Positions 7,762 to 16,793 of a stretch of 38,726 bases of DNA are shown here, piece after piece. This DNA comes from Chthonomonadaceae bacterium (GTDB lineage: Bacteria; Armatimonadota; Chthonomonadetes; Chthonomonadales; Chthonomonadaceae). A program made the position numbers and the translations under genes. Positions within the stretch are counted from its first letter, which is position 1. Each line of letters opens with the position of its first letter. The DNA is taken from NCBI GenBank assembly GCA_025352825.1, contig JANXSG010000190.1, positions 1 to 38,726 of the forward strand, given 5' to 3'. Below the pieces are notes generated by a model that made no database searches, was not told where the DNA came from, and saw only the letters and a list, made by a program, of their open reading frames with translations.

Positions 7762-9417
7762 ATGCAGCACTTCAATAATAAAATCACATGGGCTGTTTTC
7801 TCGGTGGCAATGATGCTCTCAGCATGTTTCGCTCAGGCGGATGTCACAATTTCAAAGGATGCCAGCCCTTATGAGATAGCCACTTCCGCATATAAGGCAA
7901 CTGTGGCGGCAAATGGCAGTCTGACAAACTTTAGCGCAGGTGGAGAAGAGTTCCTGGAATCGAAAGTGAGTATCTCGCGGGGGAGCTATTTCTATCAAAA
8001 TGGTGTGGTTGAAATCGCCAAAGTGGAAAAGATTGATGATCAGACCATCAAAGCAAGCAGCGACAAAGCGGAAGTGAAATATCATTTTAACGACACTTCG
8101 ACAAATTGGACTATTTCGAACCACACTAAAGACCTTATGGTTTTCTTTGTTATTCTGAACAGAAATGTCCATGCTGCAAGAACATCGTCCGGCAGTTATA
8201 TTAAACTGCCTACTACGGATACATGGCAGAGTTCAAATTTCTATCACGATAAAACCAAAGTATCGATTTCCGGCATTACCAAGGTATGGCCCTGGGAAGC
8301 GGACAGCCAGGTAGTCGAGTTCGACCTTGGTTCGAATGAGACTGAAACAATTTCTCTCACTCCCGGAAATGTCACCGCAGTCGAAACTGCAAAGATTGCA
8401 GCAATATCTCAGCCTAAAGCTCTGATTGAACAGACTCTTACACTGCTCTCACCGAAAAACTATCAGGTATTCCAGCGCCGAAGCCGAACCGAAGGAGCTA
8501 TTTTACTGAGTGGGCGCATACAGCCGCAGACAACCCGCCTGGAAGTGCGTATTACGGGAAATCCGCTGCAGGGAACTCTACTTGGTTCGTGGCAGAATGT
8601 TCCGATTGTCGGGCCTGATCAGGCTTTTAATCAAGAGTTAAAAACTCCTGCGGGCGGCTGGTATAAGGTGGAAGTTCGCGCTCTCAAAGGTGGTAAAGTT
8701 GTAGCGGAATCTGGAGCAGATAAAGTGGGGGTAGGTGAAGTTTTTGTGGGAGCAGGTCAGTCGAACTCCACCAACTCGGGCCAGGAAAAAATACAGCAGA
8801 ATAGTGGTATGGTGTCAGCCTTCAGCGGATCGGATTGGAAGATCGCAAACGATCCCCAGCCCGGAGTGCATGATAAATCTGGAGGGGGAAGTTTTTGGCC
8901 TGCGTTCGGCGATGCGATGTTTACGAAATACCATGTTCCCATCGGGGTAGCTGTCACAGGACATGGTGGAACCAGCGTGAATCAGTGGCAGGCCGATGGA
9001 GAGCTATTTCCATGGATGATGACTCGGATTCGGCAGCTTGGATATCGCGGATTTCGAGCGGTGCTCTGGCATCAGGGCGAGTCCGATACTGGAATGACAT
9101 CCGAAGAGTACGCCCGGAAGATGACTCAGATTATACGTGAATCACAGGATAAAGCCTTCTGGCAGTTCCCCTGGTTCATCGCGCAGGTTTCTTACCACAG
9201 TCCTGAAAATCCGATTTATGCCTCCACACGCGATGCACAGAAGATGTTATGGGATTCAAAAGTTGCTCTGGAAGGCCCGGATACCGATACGCTTACCGGA
9301 GATAATCGCGATTATGCCGGCAAAGGTATTCACTTCAGTCCGAAGGGGCTTCGTGCGCATGGAGAAATGTGGTCCGAGAAAGTCGGTAAATACCTCGATA
9401 GAGTTTTGGCGAAGTGA
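7762..9417 (+). CDS. Secreted SASA-family carbohydrate esterase (sialate O-acetylesterase-like)
   Basis: A 551-residue exported protein. The start at 7762 is chosen because AGGAGGA ends 11 bases before it and the N-terminus is a signal peptide; an upstream in-frame ATG lies inside the palindromic element. LSAC near residue 21 could be a lipobox, or cleavage could follow AQA. The C-terminal half holds SGNH-type blocks: GAGQSN (S334), TGHGGTSVNQW, WHQGESD (437-442), and the catalytic His in GIHFSPKG (H524). These match the DUF303/SASA group that removes acetyl groups from sugars. The N-terminal 300 residues are beta-rich and unassigned. The glycan substrate is unknown. It ends four bases from the convergent ribH. 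Confidence 0.85.
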   Translation: MQHFNNKITWAVFSVAMMLSACFAQADVTISKDASPYEIATSAYKATVAANGSLTNFSAGGEEFLESKVSISRGSYFYQNGVVEIAKVEKIDDQTIKASSDKAEVKYHFNDTSTNWTISNHTKDLMVFFVILNRNVHAARTSSGSYIKLPTTDTWQSSNFYHDKTKVSISGITKVWPWEADSQVVEFDLGSNETETISLTPGNVTAVETAKIAAISQPKALIEQTLTLLSPKNYQVFQRRSRTEGAILLSGRIQPQTTRLEVRITGNPLQGTLLGSWQNVPIVGPDQAFNQELKTPAGGWYKVEVRALKGGKVVAESGADKVGVGEVFVGAGQSNSTNSGQEKIQQNSGMVSAFSGSDWKIANDPQPGVHDKSGGGSFWPAFGDAMFTKYHVPIGVAVTGHGGTSVNQWQADGELFPWMMTRIRQLGYRGFRAVLWHQGESDTGMTSEEYARKMTQIIRESQDKAFWQFPWFIAQVSYHSPENPIYASTRDAQKMLWDSKVALEGPDTDTLTGDNRDYAGKGIHFSPKGLRAHGEMWSEKVGKYLDRVLAK

Positions 9418-9421
9418 CTTG

Positions 9422-9889
9422 TCAGACAATCTTTTTCAGCAAGCTCACCACCTCGATGGCGGCAATGGCCGCCTCGGCGCCTTTGTTCGATTCGGCGCCT
9501 GATCGCTCGTGGGCCTGTTCGAAGTTTTCGACCGTTAGAACGCCGAAGCCAATCGGAATGCCCGTCTCCAACATGATACTGCTCAGGCCAGTATTCACCG
9601 AATCGGCAATAAGATCATAGTGGCTGGTCTCGCCGCGGATCACGCATCCCAGCGCAACAAGAGCATGGTAGTGGCCGGAATTAGCCATCGCCTTAGTGAT
9701 GATCGGAATTTCGTAGCTGCCTGGCACCCACACCACTGTGATCCTGTCCTCCTCCACGCTGCGCGTAGTGAGCGCCTCGATGGCGCCGCGTAACAGCGAG
9801 GAGGTGATATCGTCATGCCAGCTGCTCACCACGATCCCTACCGAAAGATTAGTCTCGTAACCACTGCACCTTACTTCCTTCACCGGCAT
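9422..9889 (-). CDS. ribH: 6,7-dimethyl-8-ribityllumazine synthase
   Basis: A 155-residue protein of normal family length. It condenses 5-amino-6-ribitylamino-uracil with 3,4-dihydroxy-2-butanone 4-phosphate in the penultimate step of riboflavin synthesis. Diagnostic segments are the substrate-binding VVWVPGSYEIP and the catalytic loop GCVIRGETSHYD with its His. The C-terminal AAIAAIEVVSLLKKI is the usual helix. It lies 29 bases after ribBA on the same strand, so the two form an operon. Riboflavin synthase and RibD are not in the window. The stop is four bases from the convergent esterase stop, with no room for a terminator between them. Confidence 0.96.
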   Translation of the reverse strand: MPVKEVRCSGYETNLSVGIVVSSWHDDITSSLLRGAIEALTTRSVEEDRITVVWVPGSYEIPIITKAMANSGHYHALVALGCVIRGETSHYDLIADSVNTGLSSIMLETGIPIGFGVLTVENFEQAHERSGAESNKGAEAAIAAIEVVSLLKKIV

Positions 9890-9918
9890 TTCACTCTCCT
9901 AACACTATACTAAAATTC

Positions 9919-11151
9919 TTATTGCTTCGGATCAGTCGCTGGCAGATCCTTCGGCGCGAACACATGCCCCATACGATCTCGCTTGGTCTGCAGGTACTTG
10001 AGGTTGTGCGGGTTCGGTGCGACCGGAAGTGGGACCCATTCGGTTATCTCCAGCCCATAACCATCCAGTCCAGCGACCTTCGATGGGTTGTTGGTCATAA
10101 AGCGAATTTGTTTCAAACCGAGATCTACCATTACCTGCGCCCCAATGCCGTAGTCGCGCAGATCGGGCTTAAAACCGAGCATCTCATTCGCCTGCACGGT
10201 ATCCGCGCCATTTTCCTGCAGTTCATAAGCACGCAGTTTATTGATAAGTCCGATACCTCGCCCTTCCTGTTCCATATAGATAACGGCACCTCGTCCTTCA
10301 TCCGAGATCATCTGCAGCGCCAAATGCAGCTGGCTGCCACAGTCACAGCGCAGCGAGTCGAGCAGGTCTCCTGTCACGCAGGATGAGTGGACTCTGGTCA
10401 AGGTCGGCTGGCCATCCGAAATATCCCCTTTTACCAATGCGATAACTGGCTGAGGATCTACATTAGACTCATAAGCATGCACCAGAAAATCCCCATACTT
10501 CGCGGTTGGCAACCGAGTGGTAGCGACACGGGTCACCAATCGTTCCGTTCTTCTGCGATATTTGATCAGGTCTGCAACAGCGATAATTTTCAGGTCGAAT
10601 TTTTTTGCAATGTCCATCAGCTCTGGAAGTCGCGCCATCTCGCCGCTCTCTCCCACAATTTCACATAGCACCCCTGCAGGATACAACCCTGCCAGTCTGG
10701 CAAGATCGACTGTCGTTTCAGTGTGGCCAGTTCTGCGCAGCACACCACCCTCTTCTGCTTTCAGTGGAATGATATGTCCTGGTCGAGCTAAGTCGGAAGG
10801 CTGAGCGTTAGGATCGACAAAAACCTGAACTGTACGCGCCCTATCATACGCCGATATACCGGTGGTGGTGCCTTTCAGCGCATCTACAGTGACAGTCATA
10901 GCCGTTCCATGTCGTGCTGAGTTATCGGATACCATTAACCTCAGGTTTAATTCGGCAAGGCGTTTTGCAGTCGTGGGCACGCAGGGTACACCGCGACCAT
11001 ATCGGATCATGAAGTTCATAGCCTCGGGAGTACACTTTTCTGCAGCCATGATGAAGTCGCCTTCATTCTCACGATCTTCATCATCCACTACGATGATCAT
11101 CTTCCCAAGCCGAATATCCTCGATCGCCTCTTCTATGGAACTAAAACTCAT
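9919..11151 (-). CDS. ribBA: Bifunctional DHBP synthase / GTP cyclohydrolase II
   Basis: A 410-residue fusion supplying both precursors of the riboflavin pathway. The N-terminal RibB half (1-205) has DDEDRENEGDF and the His-containing RTGHTETTVDLARLAGL. The C-terminal RibA half has the zinc site C-x10-C-x-C in SSCVTGDLLDSLRCDCGS and the active-site EQEGRGIGL. The usual GISAHDRA appears here as GISAYDRA, a His-to-Tyr change. The ATG at 11151 is preferred because GGAGAG lies about ten bases before it; a TTG at 11172 would add seven residues. Transcription continues to ribH. No FMN riboswitch signature is visible in the upstream sequence. Confidence 0.96.
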   Translation of the reverse strand: MSFSSIEEAIEDIRLGKMIIVVDDEDRENEGDFIMAAEKCTPEAMNFMIRYGRGVPCVPTTAKRLAELNLRLMVSDNSARHGTAMTVTVDALKGTTTGISAYDRARTVQVFVDPNAQPSDLARPGHIIPLKAEEGGVLRRTGHTETTVDLARLAGLYPAGVLCEIVGESGEMARLPELMDIAKKFDLKIIAVADLIKYRRRTERLVTRVATTRLPTAKYGDFLVHAYESNVDPQPVIALVKGDISDGQPTLTRVHSSCVTGDLLDSLRCDCGSQLHLALQMISDEGRGAVIYMEQEGRGIGLINKLRAYELQENGADTVQANEMLGFKPDLRDYGIGAQVMVDLGLKQIRFMTNNPSKVAGLDGYGLEITEWVPLPVAPNPHNLKYLQTKRDRMGHVFAPKDLPATDPKQ

Positions 11152-11433
11152 TGCCGCCGACTCTCCTTGCAATAACTGAAGGCTGCTAACTAATCTTACA
11201 GCCAGTATTAGTCTACCTTAGACCAATAAAAAATACCCGGTTTGCTAAATGGTTATCGTTCTAAATTGCTTGATTTGTAAATTTTCCCGTTTACTCATAT
11301 CCCTTAAACAGTCCGAGTAACCTCTTCTAACTTTACTTATGTGCCAATACCTGTTATAATCTAGCATTAGTTTATAGCTAACTTTTACATTCAGCAGAGT
11401 CACAGACCACAATTCCATCACGCACTCGCGGAC

Positions 11434-11486
11434 TAAGCCTCCTTCCCCAGCGCGTTGTTTTAAATTACGCAGGAGCAGGAGGCTTA
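11434..11486. other. Inverted repeat in the ribBA / zinc-ribbon intergenic region
   Basis: TAAGCCTCCT (11434-11443) pairs with AGGAGGCTTA (11477-11486), with GCG/CGC steps inside. The 408-base gap between the divergent ribBA and zinc-ribbon genes holds nothing else I can name. The hairpin lacks a strong T tract, so it may be a leader structure rather than a terminator. Confidence 0.45.
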
Positions 11487-11559
11487 ACGATTTTGGGCTC
11501 AGAGCTGAACAAATAAATAGGAAATAAAGGCGCGGCCAATGCGCCGGGAGAACCGAATA

Positions 11560-11766
11560 ATGCCACCTGGAGAGATAACAATAAGCTGCCCTGCTTGTAA
11601 CCAACGAATGAGCATTCCTATCGCAGCGGTCAAACGAGACAATTTCTACTGTTCCAAATGTTTTCAGAAAATCCCGCTGTCAGGTGTTCGGCCTGCCACA
11701 TACGATACAGACAGCAGAACTGTACCTGTGCGCCCAAAAAAAAGCAGCCGTCCTGCTCGCAGATAG
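11560..11766 (+). CDS. Small zinc-ribbon protein
   Basis: A 68-residue protein starting at ATG 11560, with GGGAG about ten bases upstream; ATG 11539 would add seven residues. Two CxxC knuckles, CPAC (about residue 10) and CSKC (about 32), form a likely single zinc ribbon. The tail is basic and Pro/Arg-rich (VRPKKSSRPARR), suggesting nucleic-acid contact or a disordered anchor. Small zinc-ribbon proteins of this kind have no assigned function that I can give. It stands alone between ribBA (divergent) and the RRM gene, which has its own promoter. Confidence 0.65.
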   Translation: MPPGEITISCPACNQRMSIPIAAVKRDNFYCSKCFQKIPLSGVRPATYDTDSRTVPVRPKKSSRPARR

Positions 11767-11853
11767 TTGATTTTATACAAAGTGTTCACGAAGCCTGGAT
11801 ATGATTTAGATCAGCTATATTTTGAGGGACAAGAAAATATTTGCAACTATCTA

Positions 11854-11883
11854 TTGACATACCTAATTAGGAGTTGGTATAAT
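11854..11883 (+). promoter_or_regulatory. Perfect sigma-70 promoter, TTGACA-18-TATAAT
   Basis: Both hexamers are exact consensus: TTGACA at 11854-11859 and TATAAT at 11878-11883, 18 bases apart. The expected start of transcription is near 11890, giving a leader of about 217 bases before the RRM gene at 12107. Confidence 0.85.
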
Positions 11884-11889
11884 GACTTA

Positions 11890-12106
11890 TCTGTTCACGA
11901 TGTGAAGCACGATCGAACCTCCGCTCACGCAGCCAAAGGTTGAGGGCTACTGTCAGTCTCCTCCGTTCTGCACGTTCTTCAGGCTCTTTCTTTCACTTCC
12001 TTCTTAGCGGATAGAGCTGGGGTCGCACCCTGGCAATTAACTTGTGTTCCTTCTATCTTAATTAGGGTAGTGAGAACTTGTAGTGAGTCGAAAGGAGCCT
12101 GAAATA
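11890..12106 (+). promoter_or_regulatory. Long 5' leader of the RRM-protein mRNA
   Basis: About 217 untranslated bases lie between the predicted transcription start and the ATG. Long structured leaders are typical of cold-inducible mRNAs, and RRM glycine-rich proteins are often cold-induced, so temperature control is an inference. The ribosome site AAAGGAG sits nine bases before the ATG. Confidence 0.45.
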
Positions 12107-12487
12107 ATGGCAAAACGTATCTATGTGGGCGGCCTGCCCTACTCTGCAACCGAGCAGGATCTTGAGAATCTGTTCGCTTCTTCTGGCACTGTCAAAGAAG
12201 TGAGCGTTGTTACTGACCGTTACACTGGCCAGGCAAAAGGTTTTGGTTTTGTGGAAATGGAGAACGACTCGGAAGCAGAATCAGCAATCAATGCGCTTAA
12301 TGGCACAATGATGGGTGGACGCACACTTACCGTTAACGAGGCCAAGCCTCGTGAAGATCGCCCACGAACGGGTGGCGGCGGCGGTGGATATGGCGGCGGT
12401 GGTGGAAGTCGTGGCGGCGGTGGCGGTGGAAACCGTGGCGGCAGCGGCGGCGGCGGCGGCTACAGTGGTGGCGGAAGCCGCTGGTAG
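12107..12487 (+). CDS. Glycine-rich RNA-binding protein with a single RRM
   Basis: A 126-residue protein. One RRM (residues 1-80) carries RNP2 (RIYVGGL) and RNP1 (KGFGFVEM) with the aromatic residues that stack on RNA. After EAKPREDRPR the tail is almost pure Gly with Arg, Tyr and Ser (RGGGGGG, GGYGGGGG), like plant and cyanobacterial Rbp proteins that act as RNA chaperones in the cold. The ATG at 12107 is chosen for its strong ribosome site AAAGGAG; a GTG at 12083 is less likely. The gene is monocistronic, with a perfect consensus promoter, a long leader and a strong terminator, so it is expected to be highly expressed. Confidence 0.95.
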   Translation: MAKRIYVGGLPYSATEQDLENLFASSGTVKEVSVVTDRYTGQAKGFGFVEMENDSEAESAINALNGTMMGGRTLTVNEAKPREDRPRTGGGGGGYGGGGGSRGGGGGGNRGGSGGGGGYSGGGSRW

Positions 12488-12504
12488 TCTTCCAATAATC
12501 GTGA

Positions 12505-12544
12505 CTGAAAGCCGGATGCTCTTGCATCCGGCTTTCAGTTTTTT
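12505..12544 (+). terminator. Strong intrinsic terminator of the RRM gene
   Basis: A perfect 14-bp stem (CTGAAAGCCGGATG with CATCCGGCTTTCAG), loop CTCTTG, is followed by six T. Confidence 0.95.
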
Positions 12545-12579
12545 ATAATATAGCTTAGCTTCGCCAAGCTATATTATAA
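12543..12579. other. Second hairpin directly after the terminator
   Basis: TTATAATATAGCTT pairs perfectly with AAGCTATATTATAA around the loop AGCTTCGCC. It is AT-rich and lies back-to-back with the terminator; it may be a back-up terminator. Confidence 0.7.
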
Positions 12580-12617
12580 AACTAAACTTACTATAAATAT
12601 TCTCAGGAAACTATGAG

Positions 12618-13724
12618 ATGAGCAGCTCACCCGAATCGCTAGGATTTGAACCGGATCGGCTTGCGGCTGTCGGCAAGGCAGTCGAGCAAGGAATGAAAAA
12701 TAACCTATATCCTTCCGCAGCCTTCGCCGTGCTGCGCCACGGAATGATTGCGGCTAAAGGGCAATTCGGTCACATTCAGCCAGATACAAACCCTGCGCTC
12801 AAAACTGAATTCGATACCATATTTGATATGGCCTCCCTCACCAAAACCATCACAGCCACCCTTCTGCTCATCGCAGTAGAGCGAGGTGAACTACAACTGG
12901 GACAAAGCGTTAGTTTTCACATTCTCGAAGCAGATAAATCGGCCGCAGCAGACTGCACACTCAGGCAGTTAGCCACCCACTCTAGCGGTCTCCCACCCTG
13001 GAAACCTCTCTACAAAACGACTCATCCCACTCCACTTGACGAAATACTATCTACACCTTTAGATCATCTGCCAGGGACCCACTATGCATACAGCGATCTG
13101 GGATATATCCTTATTGGCGAGATACTCACCAGAGTTTGCAGGCAGCCATTGGATCAGCTCGCTCAGGAAAGAATATTCGATCCTGTGGGCATGAAGAATA
13201 GCAGCTATCGGCCCGATCTGTCCCTAAAAAATAAGATTGCTGCTACTAGAAACTGTCCGTGGAGAGGTGAGGAGAAGATACTAATCGGGGAAGTCCACGA
13301 TGCTAATGCTCACAAACTGAATGGGGTGGCAGGACATGCTGGGTTATTTTCAAATGTCCCGGACATGATAAAATTTGCACTGGCACTTCAGTATTCCCCA
13401 AATACTGCGCATCTAAAGACGTCGCCCTTGATTCATCTTCCAACACACCATCTTGTAGAAGACAGTCAGATAGATCCATCGATAGGTGGTCACTCAATTG
13501 GGTGGTTTACCCCACCGAATGGAATGCTGCCCTGTGGTGATCTGCTATCAAATCGCAGCTTTGGGCACACTGGATTCACAGGCACCTCGATAGTATTTGA
13601 TCCGACTTACGATCTCACGATAATACTTCTCACAAATCGAGTATACGTTCCAGGTGAAGGCACGGGCATACTTCGATTGCGGCGAACCATCTCCAATCTC
13701 GTCGCCGGCTCGATTCTGCACTGA
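12618..13724 (+). CDS. Serine hydrolase of the beta-lactamase / AmpC-like family
   Basis: A 368-residue penicillin-recognising fold protein. The three family motifs are present: SxxK as S73-L-T-K76 in MASLTK, YSD at 158-160 (the YxN-position motif), and HTG at 317-319 replacing KTG. This pattern is that of class C-like esterases, D-aminopeptidases and PBP4*-type proteins rather than a clear beta-lactamase. No signal peptide is visible, so it is probably cytoplasmic unless the start is misplaced. It follows the RRM gene after two hairpins and stands alone, with a large nested palindrome downstream. The substrate is unknown. Confidence 0.88.
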   Translation: MSSSPESLGFEPDRLAAVGKAVEQGMKNNLYPSAAFAVLRHGMIAAKGQFGHIQPDTNPALKTEFDTIFDMASLTKTITATLLLIAVERGELQLGQSVSFHILEADKSAAADCTLRQLATHSSGLPPWKPLYKTTHPTPLDEILSTPLDHLPGTHYAYSDLGYILIGEILTRVCRQPLDQLAQERIFDPVGMKNSSYRPDLSLKNKIAATRNCPWRGEEKILIGEVHDANAHKLNGVAGHAGLFSNVPDMIKFALALQYSPNTAHLKTSPLIHLPTHHLVEDSQIDPSIGGHSIGWFTPPNGMLPCGDLLSNRSFGHTGFTGTSIVFDPTYDLTIILLTNRVYVPGEGTGILRLRRTISNLVAGSILH

Positions 13725-13802
13725 AAAATCAATTCCCTGGCATTGATATAGATATTCTACGCCTATTTTTAGAAAGAGCAGTTATTTCAAGATTCTTCAT
13801 TA

Positions 13803-14192
13803 TTAACCACGAAATACACTAAACACACGAAAATCTATCCAGAACAGTCTTTTGCAAAAGTCTCAAAATGGATAATCACTCTTCACGCCCTCACCCCCCG
13901 ACCCCCTCTCCCAAAAACAGGAGAGGGGGGGTGACTATGGCATTGGTTTTTCATTTTTCTATAGAGTTTTGATCTTACTACAAGCACATATCTCGCGAAA
14001 TAGGAGATAGGCAACCAACGATTTAAAGCTCTCCCTCTCCTGTTTTTGGGAGAGGGGGTCGGGGGGTGAGGGCTCAAAGATGTGTTTGCACAGACTTTTG
14101 CAAAGACCTCAGAAGTACATAATTTATCTCAACTTCGGATGGGTATTCTTGGGAACTCCTTTTTTCGTGTGTTTAGTGTATTTCGTGGTTAA
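13803..14192. repeat. Nested palindromic element, possible MITE-like insertion
   Basis: This 390-bp stretch is organised as inverted repeats inside inverted repeats. The outer arms are 31 bp and identical (13803-13833 and 14162-14192; left arm begins TTAACCACGAAATACACTAA). A middle pair is built on TCTTTTGCAAAAGTCT near 13847 and AGACTTTTGCAAAGAC near 14092. The inner arms are 37 bp and identical (13888-13924 and 14036-14072; beginning CCCTCACCCCCCGACCCCCT). No protein is encoded inside. Non-autonomous transposon or repeated stem-loop element are the likely explanations. Confidence 0.8.
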
Positions 14193-14215
14193 CAATAAAG
14201 ACCCGGCGTTATCGA

Positions 14216-15436
14216 CTAACTCGGAATGGACTGAATATTTCGTGTATCGCGCACATTCCAGGCTAGAAGCAGCAGCGTCAATAGAAAACAGAGGGAACCG
14301 TTGATTTGAAGGGCGCGAACAGAATTCAAATGCTGAGCCAGATATCCAATCTCCAGCCCACCCAGTGGAAACATTGCATTAAAGACAAGGTTGTAGACGG
14401 CCATCACTCGGCCTCGCAATGAGTCAGGCACCTGCTCTTGAACGTATGTGTTGCAGCTGATCGCCATTAAAATCATGCTGCAGCCACCGAATACCAGGCA
14501 AAAAAGTGCGAGATAGTAATTTGTTATCACAGAAAACAACACGACACTCACACTAAACATTATCGCGCCGCCATACACCCACACTCGGCGAGGTAAAAGA
14601 TGACTCATCCACGCTAGAAGTATGCCGCCAAGTGCTGCACCAATTCCATTTGCCGACATCATTCCACTGTAACCGCGTGCTCCCTGATGAAAACTGGTGG
14701 CGAATACAGGGAAGAGTGTCGAAAGTGGCCATGTAAAAAATGCGCCGAGACCAATTATAAGCACAGTTCGGTAGACCGATCTATTGTCTCGTATGAATCG
14801 AAATCCTTCCCAGATCGAAGCGTCTATTTCACACTTTCGGGGGGGAGATACGCGCATCATCAACAAAGATATAATAACAGCAATAAAACTGACAGCATTC
14901 AAAGCGAAACAGGCTGCTGCACTATATTTCACCAGAATGATGCCGGCAATGAGCGGACCCAGGAATCGAGCAACATTAAATCTGAGAGAATTTAATGCGA
15001 TGGCATTACTTATGGCAGCTCGCTCATCCACGAGGTCGGTTACCAGAGCCTGCTGTGCTGGCATGTTAAAAGCATTCACTACAGAAGTAATACCCGATAG
15101 TACGACGACATGCCAGGGGAGAATCACCATCCATCGATTAGTGGCAAGGAGCGCTAGAAGAGTCGCAAGTATCATAGATGCGACTTGAGTCCAAAGAAGT
15201 ATGTTGCGGCGGGAGTGGCGATCCGCAAGCTGGCCGCCCCACATAGCAAAGGCTACATATGGAATGGCGCTGGCGCCATTTACGATTCCAAGCCATAGTG
15301 AGGAGTGCGTGAGCTGCCAGACAAGCCATTGCTGAGCAACAGTCTGCATCCAGCTTCCAGCTACGGAAATGCTCTGCCCAACGAAGAAGAGCCTGAAATT
15401 CCTGAAAGAAAAGGCGTATAGCGGTCCGCCGCTCAT
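14216..15436 (-). CDS. MFS transporter, EntS-like exporter
   Basis: A 406-residue major facilitator protein with about twelve hydrophobic segments. The N-terminal FRLFFVGQSISVAGSWMQTV and the loop WGGQLADRHSRRNILLW (motif A type) are typical of the MFS_3 group, which includes enterobactin exporter EntS. Its ATG overlaps the stop of the permease gene in an ATGA, so it is the last gene of the MarR-HlyD-ABC operon and probably adds a second efflux route for the same or a related compound. The stop lies 24 bases from the nested palindrome. Confidence 0.9.
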   Translation of the reverse strand: MSGGPLYAFSFRNFRLFFVGQSISVAGSWMQTVAQQWLVWQLTHSSLWLGIVNGASAIPYVAFAMWGGQLADRHSRRNILLWTQVASMILATLLALLATNRWMVILPWHVVVLSGITSVVNAFNMPAQQALVTDLVDERAAISNAIALNSLRFNVARFLGPLIAGIILVKYSAAACFALNAVSFIAVIISLLMMRVSPPRKCEIDASIWEGFRFIRDNRSVYRTVLIIGLGAFFTWPLSTLFPVFATSFHQGARGYSGMMSANGIGAALGGILLAWMSHLLPRRVWVYGGAIMFSVSVVLFSVITNYYLALFCLVFGGCSMILMAISCNTYVQEQVPDSLRGRVMAVYNLVFNAMFPLGGLEIGYLAQHLNSVRALQINGSLCFLLTLLLLAWNVRDTRNIQSIPS

Positions 15437-16710
15437 TCGTACCGAAGGGCTTCAATGGGATGAAGCGCTGCTGCTTTACTCGCTGGATATATCCCAAAGA
15501 ATATTCCTACCCCAGCAGACACCAATACCGCCGCAGCAATGGCCGAGGTATTGACGATAGTGTTCCAGCCGCCAATTTGGGCTAACAGAATAGATCCAAC
15601 TACTCCCACCACAATTCCGATCACACCTCCGATAAGCGATATAATGGCTGATTCTATCAAGAATTGAAGCAGAATATCTCTTGGGGTAGCTCCGATCGCT
15701 TTTCGAATTCCAATTTCACGAGTGCGTTCGGTGACTGAGACGAGCATAATATTCATAATTCCAATTCCACCGACTATCAGCGAAATGACTGCTACGATTG
15801 ATAGAAGTGAGGTCATAGTGTTTGTGACACTCTGCTGCCGCATCATGAGATCCGTCTGGCTGCGGATATTGAAATCGTCATTATCCGGATAGGGCGGGGG
15901 GATATGATGGCGGTTCCTCAAAAAGTTTGAAATCTGCTCTTGCGCAAGTGGCATCATTGCTGGGCTTATACAGCGAATGGACATATAGTTCAGATACTGA
16001 CGATTTAGAATACGGCGCATGGCCGTGGTGATGGGAGCAACGATAAGATCGTCCTGATCCTGCCCGAATGCTCCTGCCCCCTTCGACGCCAGCATACCCA
16101 CGACTTTGAATTTTTGCCGATTGACGGAGATAGTCAGCCCGGTCAGATCAGTGCCAGGATTTTTGGTGAGATTATCCGCCACGGTGCGCCCAACAACACA
16201 CACTTTTTCACTGCCATCGAGCTCATAAGTGGTAAAATATCTGCCACGATCTACTTCCGCGTTATTTACGTAAAGATAGTCGCTGCTGGTACCTGTGATA
16301 TTGGTAGAGGTGCTTTTATCTCCCAGACGAACCTGCACGTTATCTCGCACTTGTGGAGCAACCGCATCGACTGTTTTAGGAAAGCTTTTGGCAATCATTT
16401 TGGCATCGTCGAGAGTGAGATGGTTAGGCGTTGAAATTTTTGCGGCTGGCGCCGTAGGGTCTGCTGAAGTCGCTGTCTTGGAAATTGCTGCCGAAATTCT
16501 GAGGTGAGAGCTTCCTGGCCAGATCGAAAGCATATTTGTGCCAAGAGCATTCACGGTATCTGTCACTCGTTTGGTAGCTCCCTGACCTATGGCAACCACC
16601 AGGATAACAACACCCACACCGATGATAATGCCAAGCATCGTCAGCATGGTACGCATTTTGTTCGATGATAACCCCCGAAGCGCGATTCTCATCGATTCGA
16701 CTATGTTCAT
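15433..16710 (-). CDS. MacB-like ABC transporter permease
   Basis: A 425-residue FtsX-type permease. One hydrophobic segment near the N-terminus (MRTMLTMLGIIIGVGVVILVVAIGQG) is followed by a large MacB periplasmic core domain (about 50-290) and three C-terminal membrane segments (TSLLSIVAVISLIVGGIGIMN onwards), with the conserved coupling sequence RTREIGIRKAIGA. The start at 16710 (MNIVESM) is chosen for GAAGGTGG four bases upstream; an upstream ATG at 16779 would add an unlikely leader. The ATPase is a separate gene 83 bases upstream, unlike E. coli MacB where both are fused. It overlaps the MFS gene by four bases. Confidence 0.92.
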   Translation of the reverse strand: MNIVESMRIALRGLSSNKMRTMLTMLGIIIGVGVVILVVAIGQGATKRVTDTVNALGTNMLSIWPGSSHLRISAAISKTATSADPTAPAAKISTPNHLTLDDAKMIAKSFPKTVDAVAPQVRDNVQVRLGDKSTSTNITGTSSDYLYVNNAEVDRGRYFTTYELDGSEKVCVVGRTVADNLTKNPGTDLTGLTISVNRQKFKVVGMLASKGAGAFGQDQDDLIVAPITTAMRRILNRQYLNYMSIRCISPAMMPLAQEQISNFLRNRHHIPPPYPDNDDFNIRSQTDLMMRQQSVTNTMTSLLSIVAVISLIVGGIGIMNIMLVSVTERTREIGIRKAIGATPRDILLQFLIESAIISLIGGVIGIVVGVVGSILLAQIGGWNTIVNTSAIAAAVLVSAGVGIFFGIYPASKAAALHPIEALRYE

Positions 16711-16793
16711 TATGCCACCTTCATGTAATCCTGCTTGTGAACTCTGCAACTGCAAATTATTCAATAACTTAGCGCTCAATGAATGTCACGAGC

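Noticed and set aside
11152-11440. FMN riboswitch before ribBA
   Set aside because: I looked for the conserved RFN segments on the minus strand and found none.
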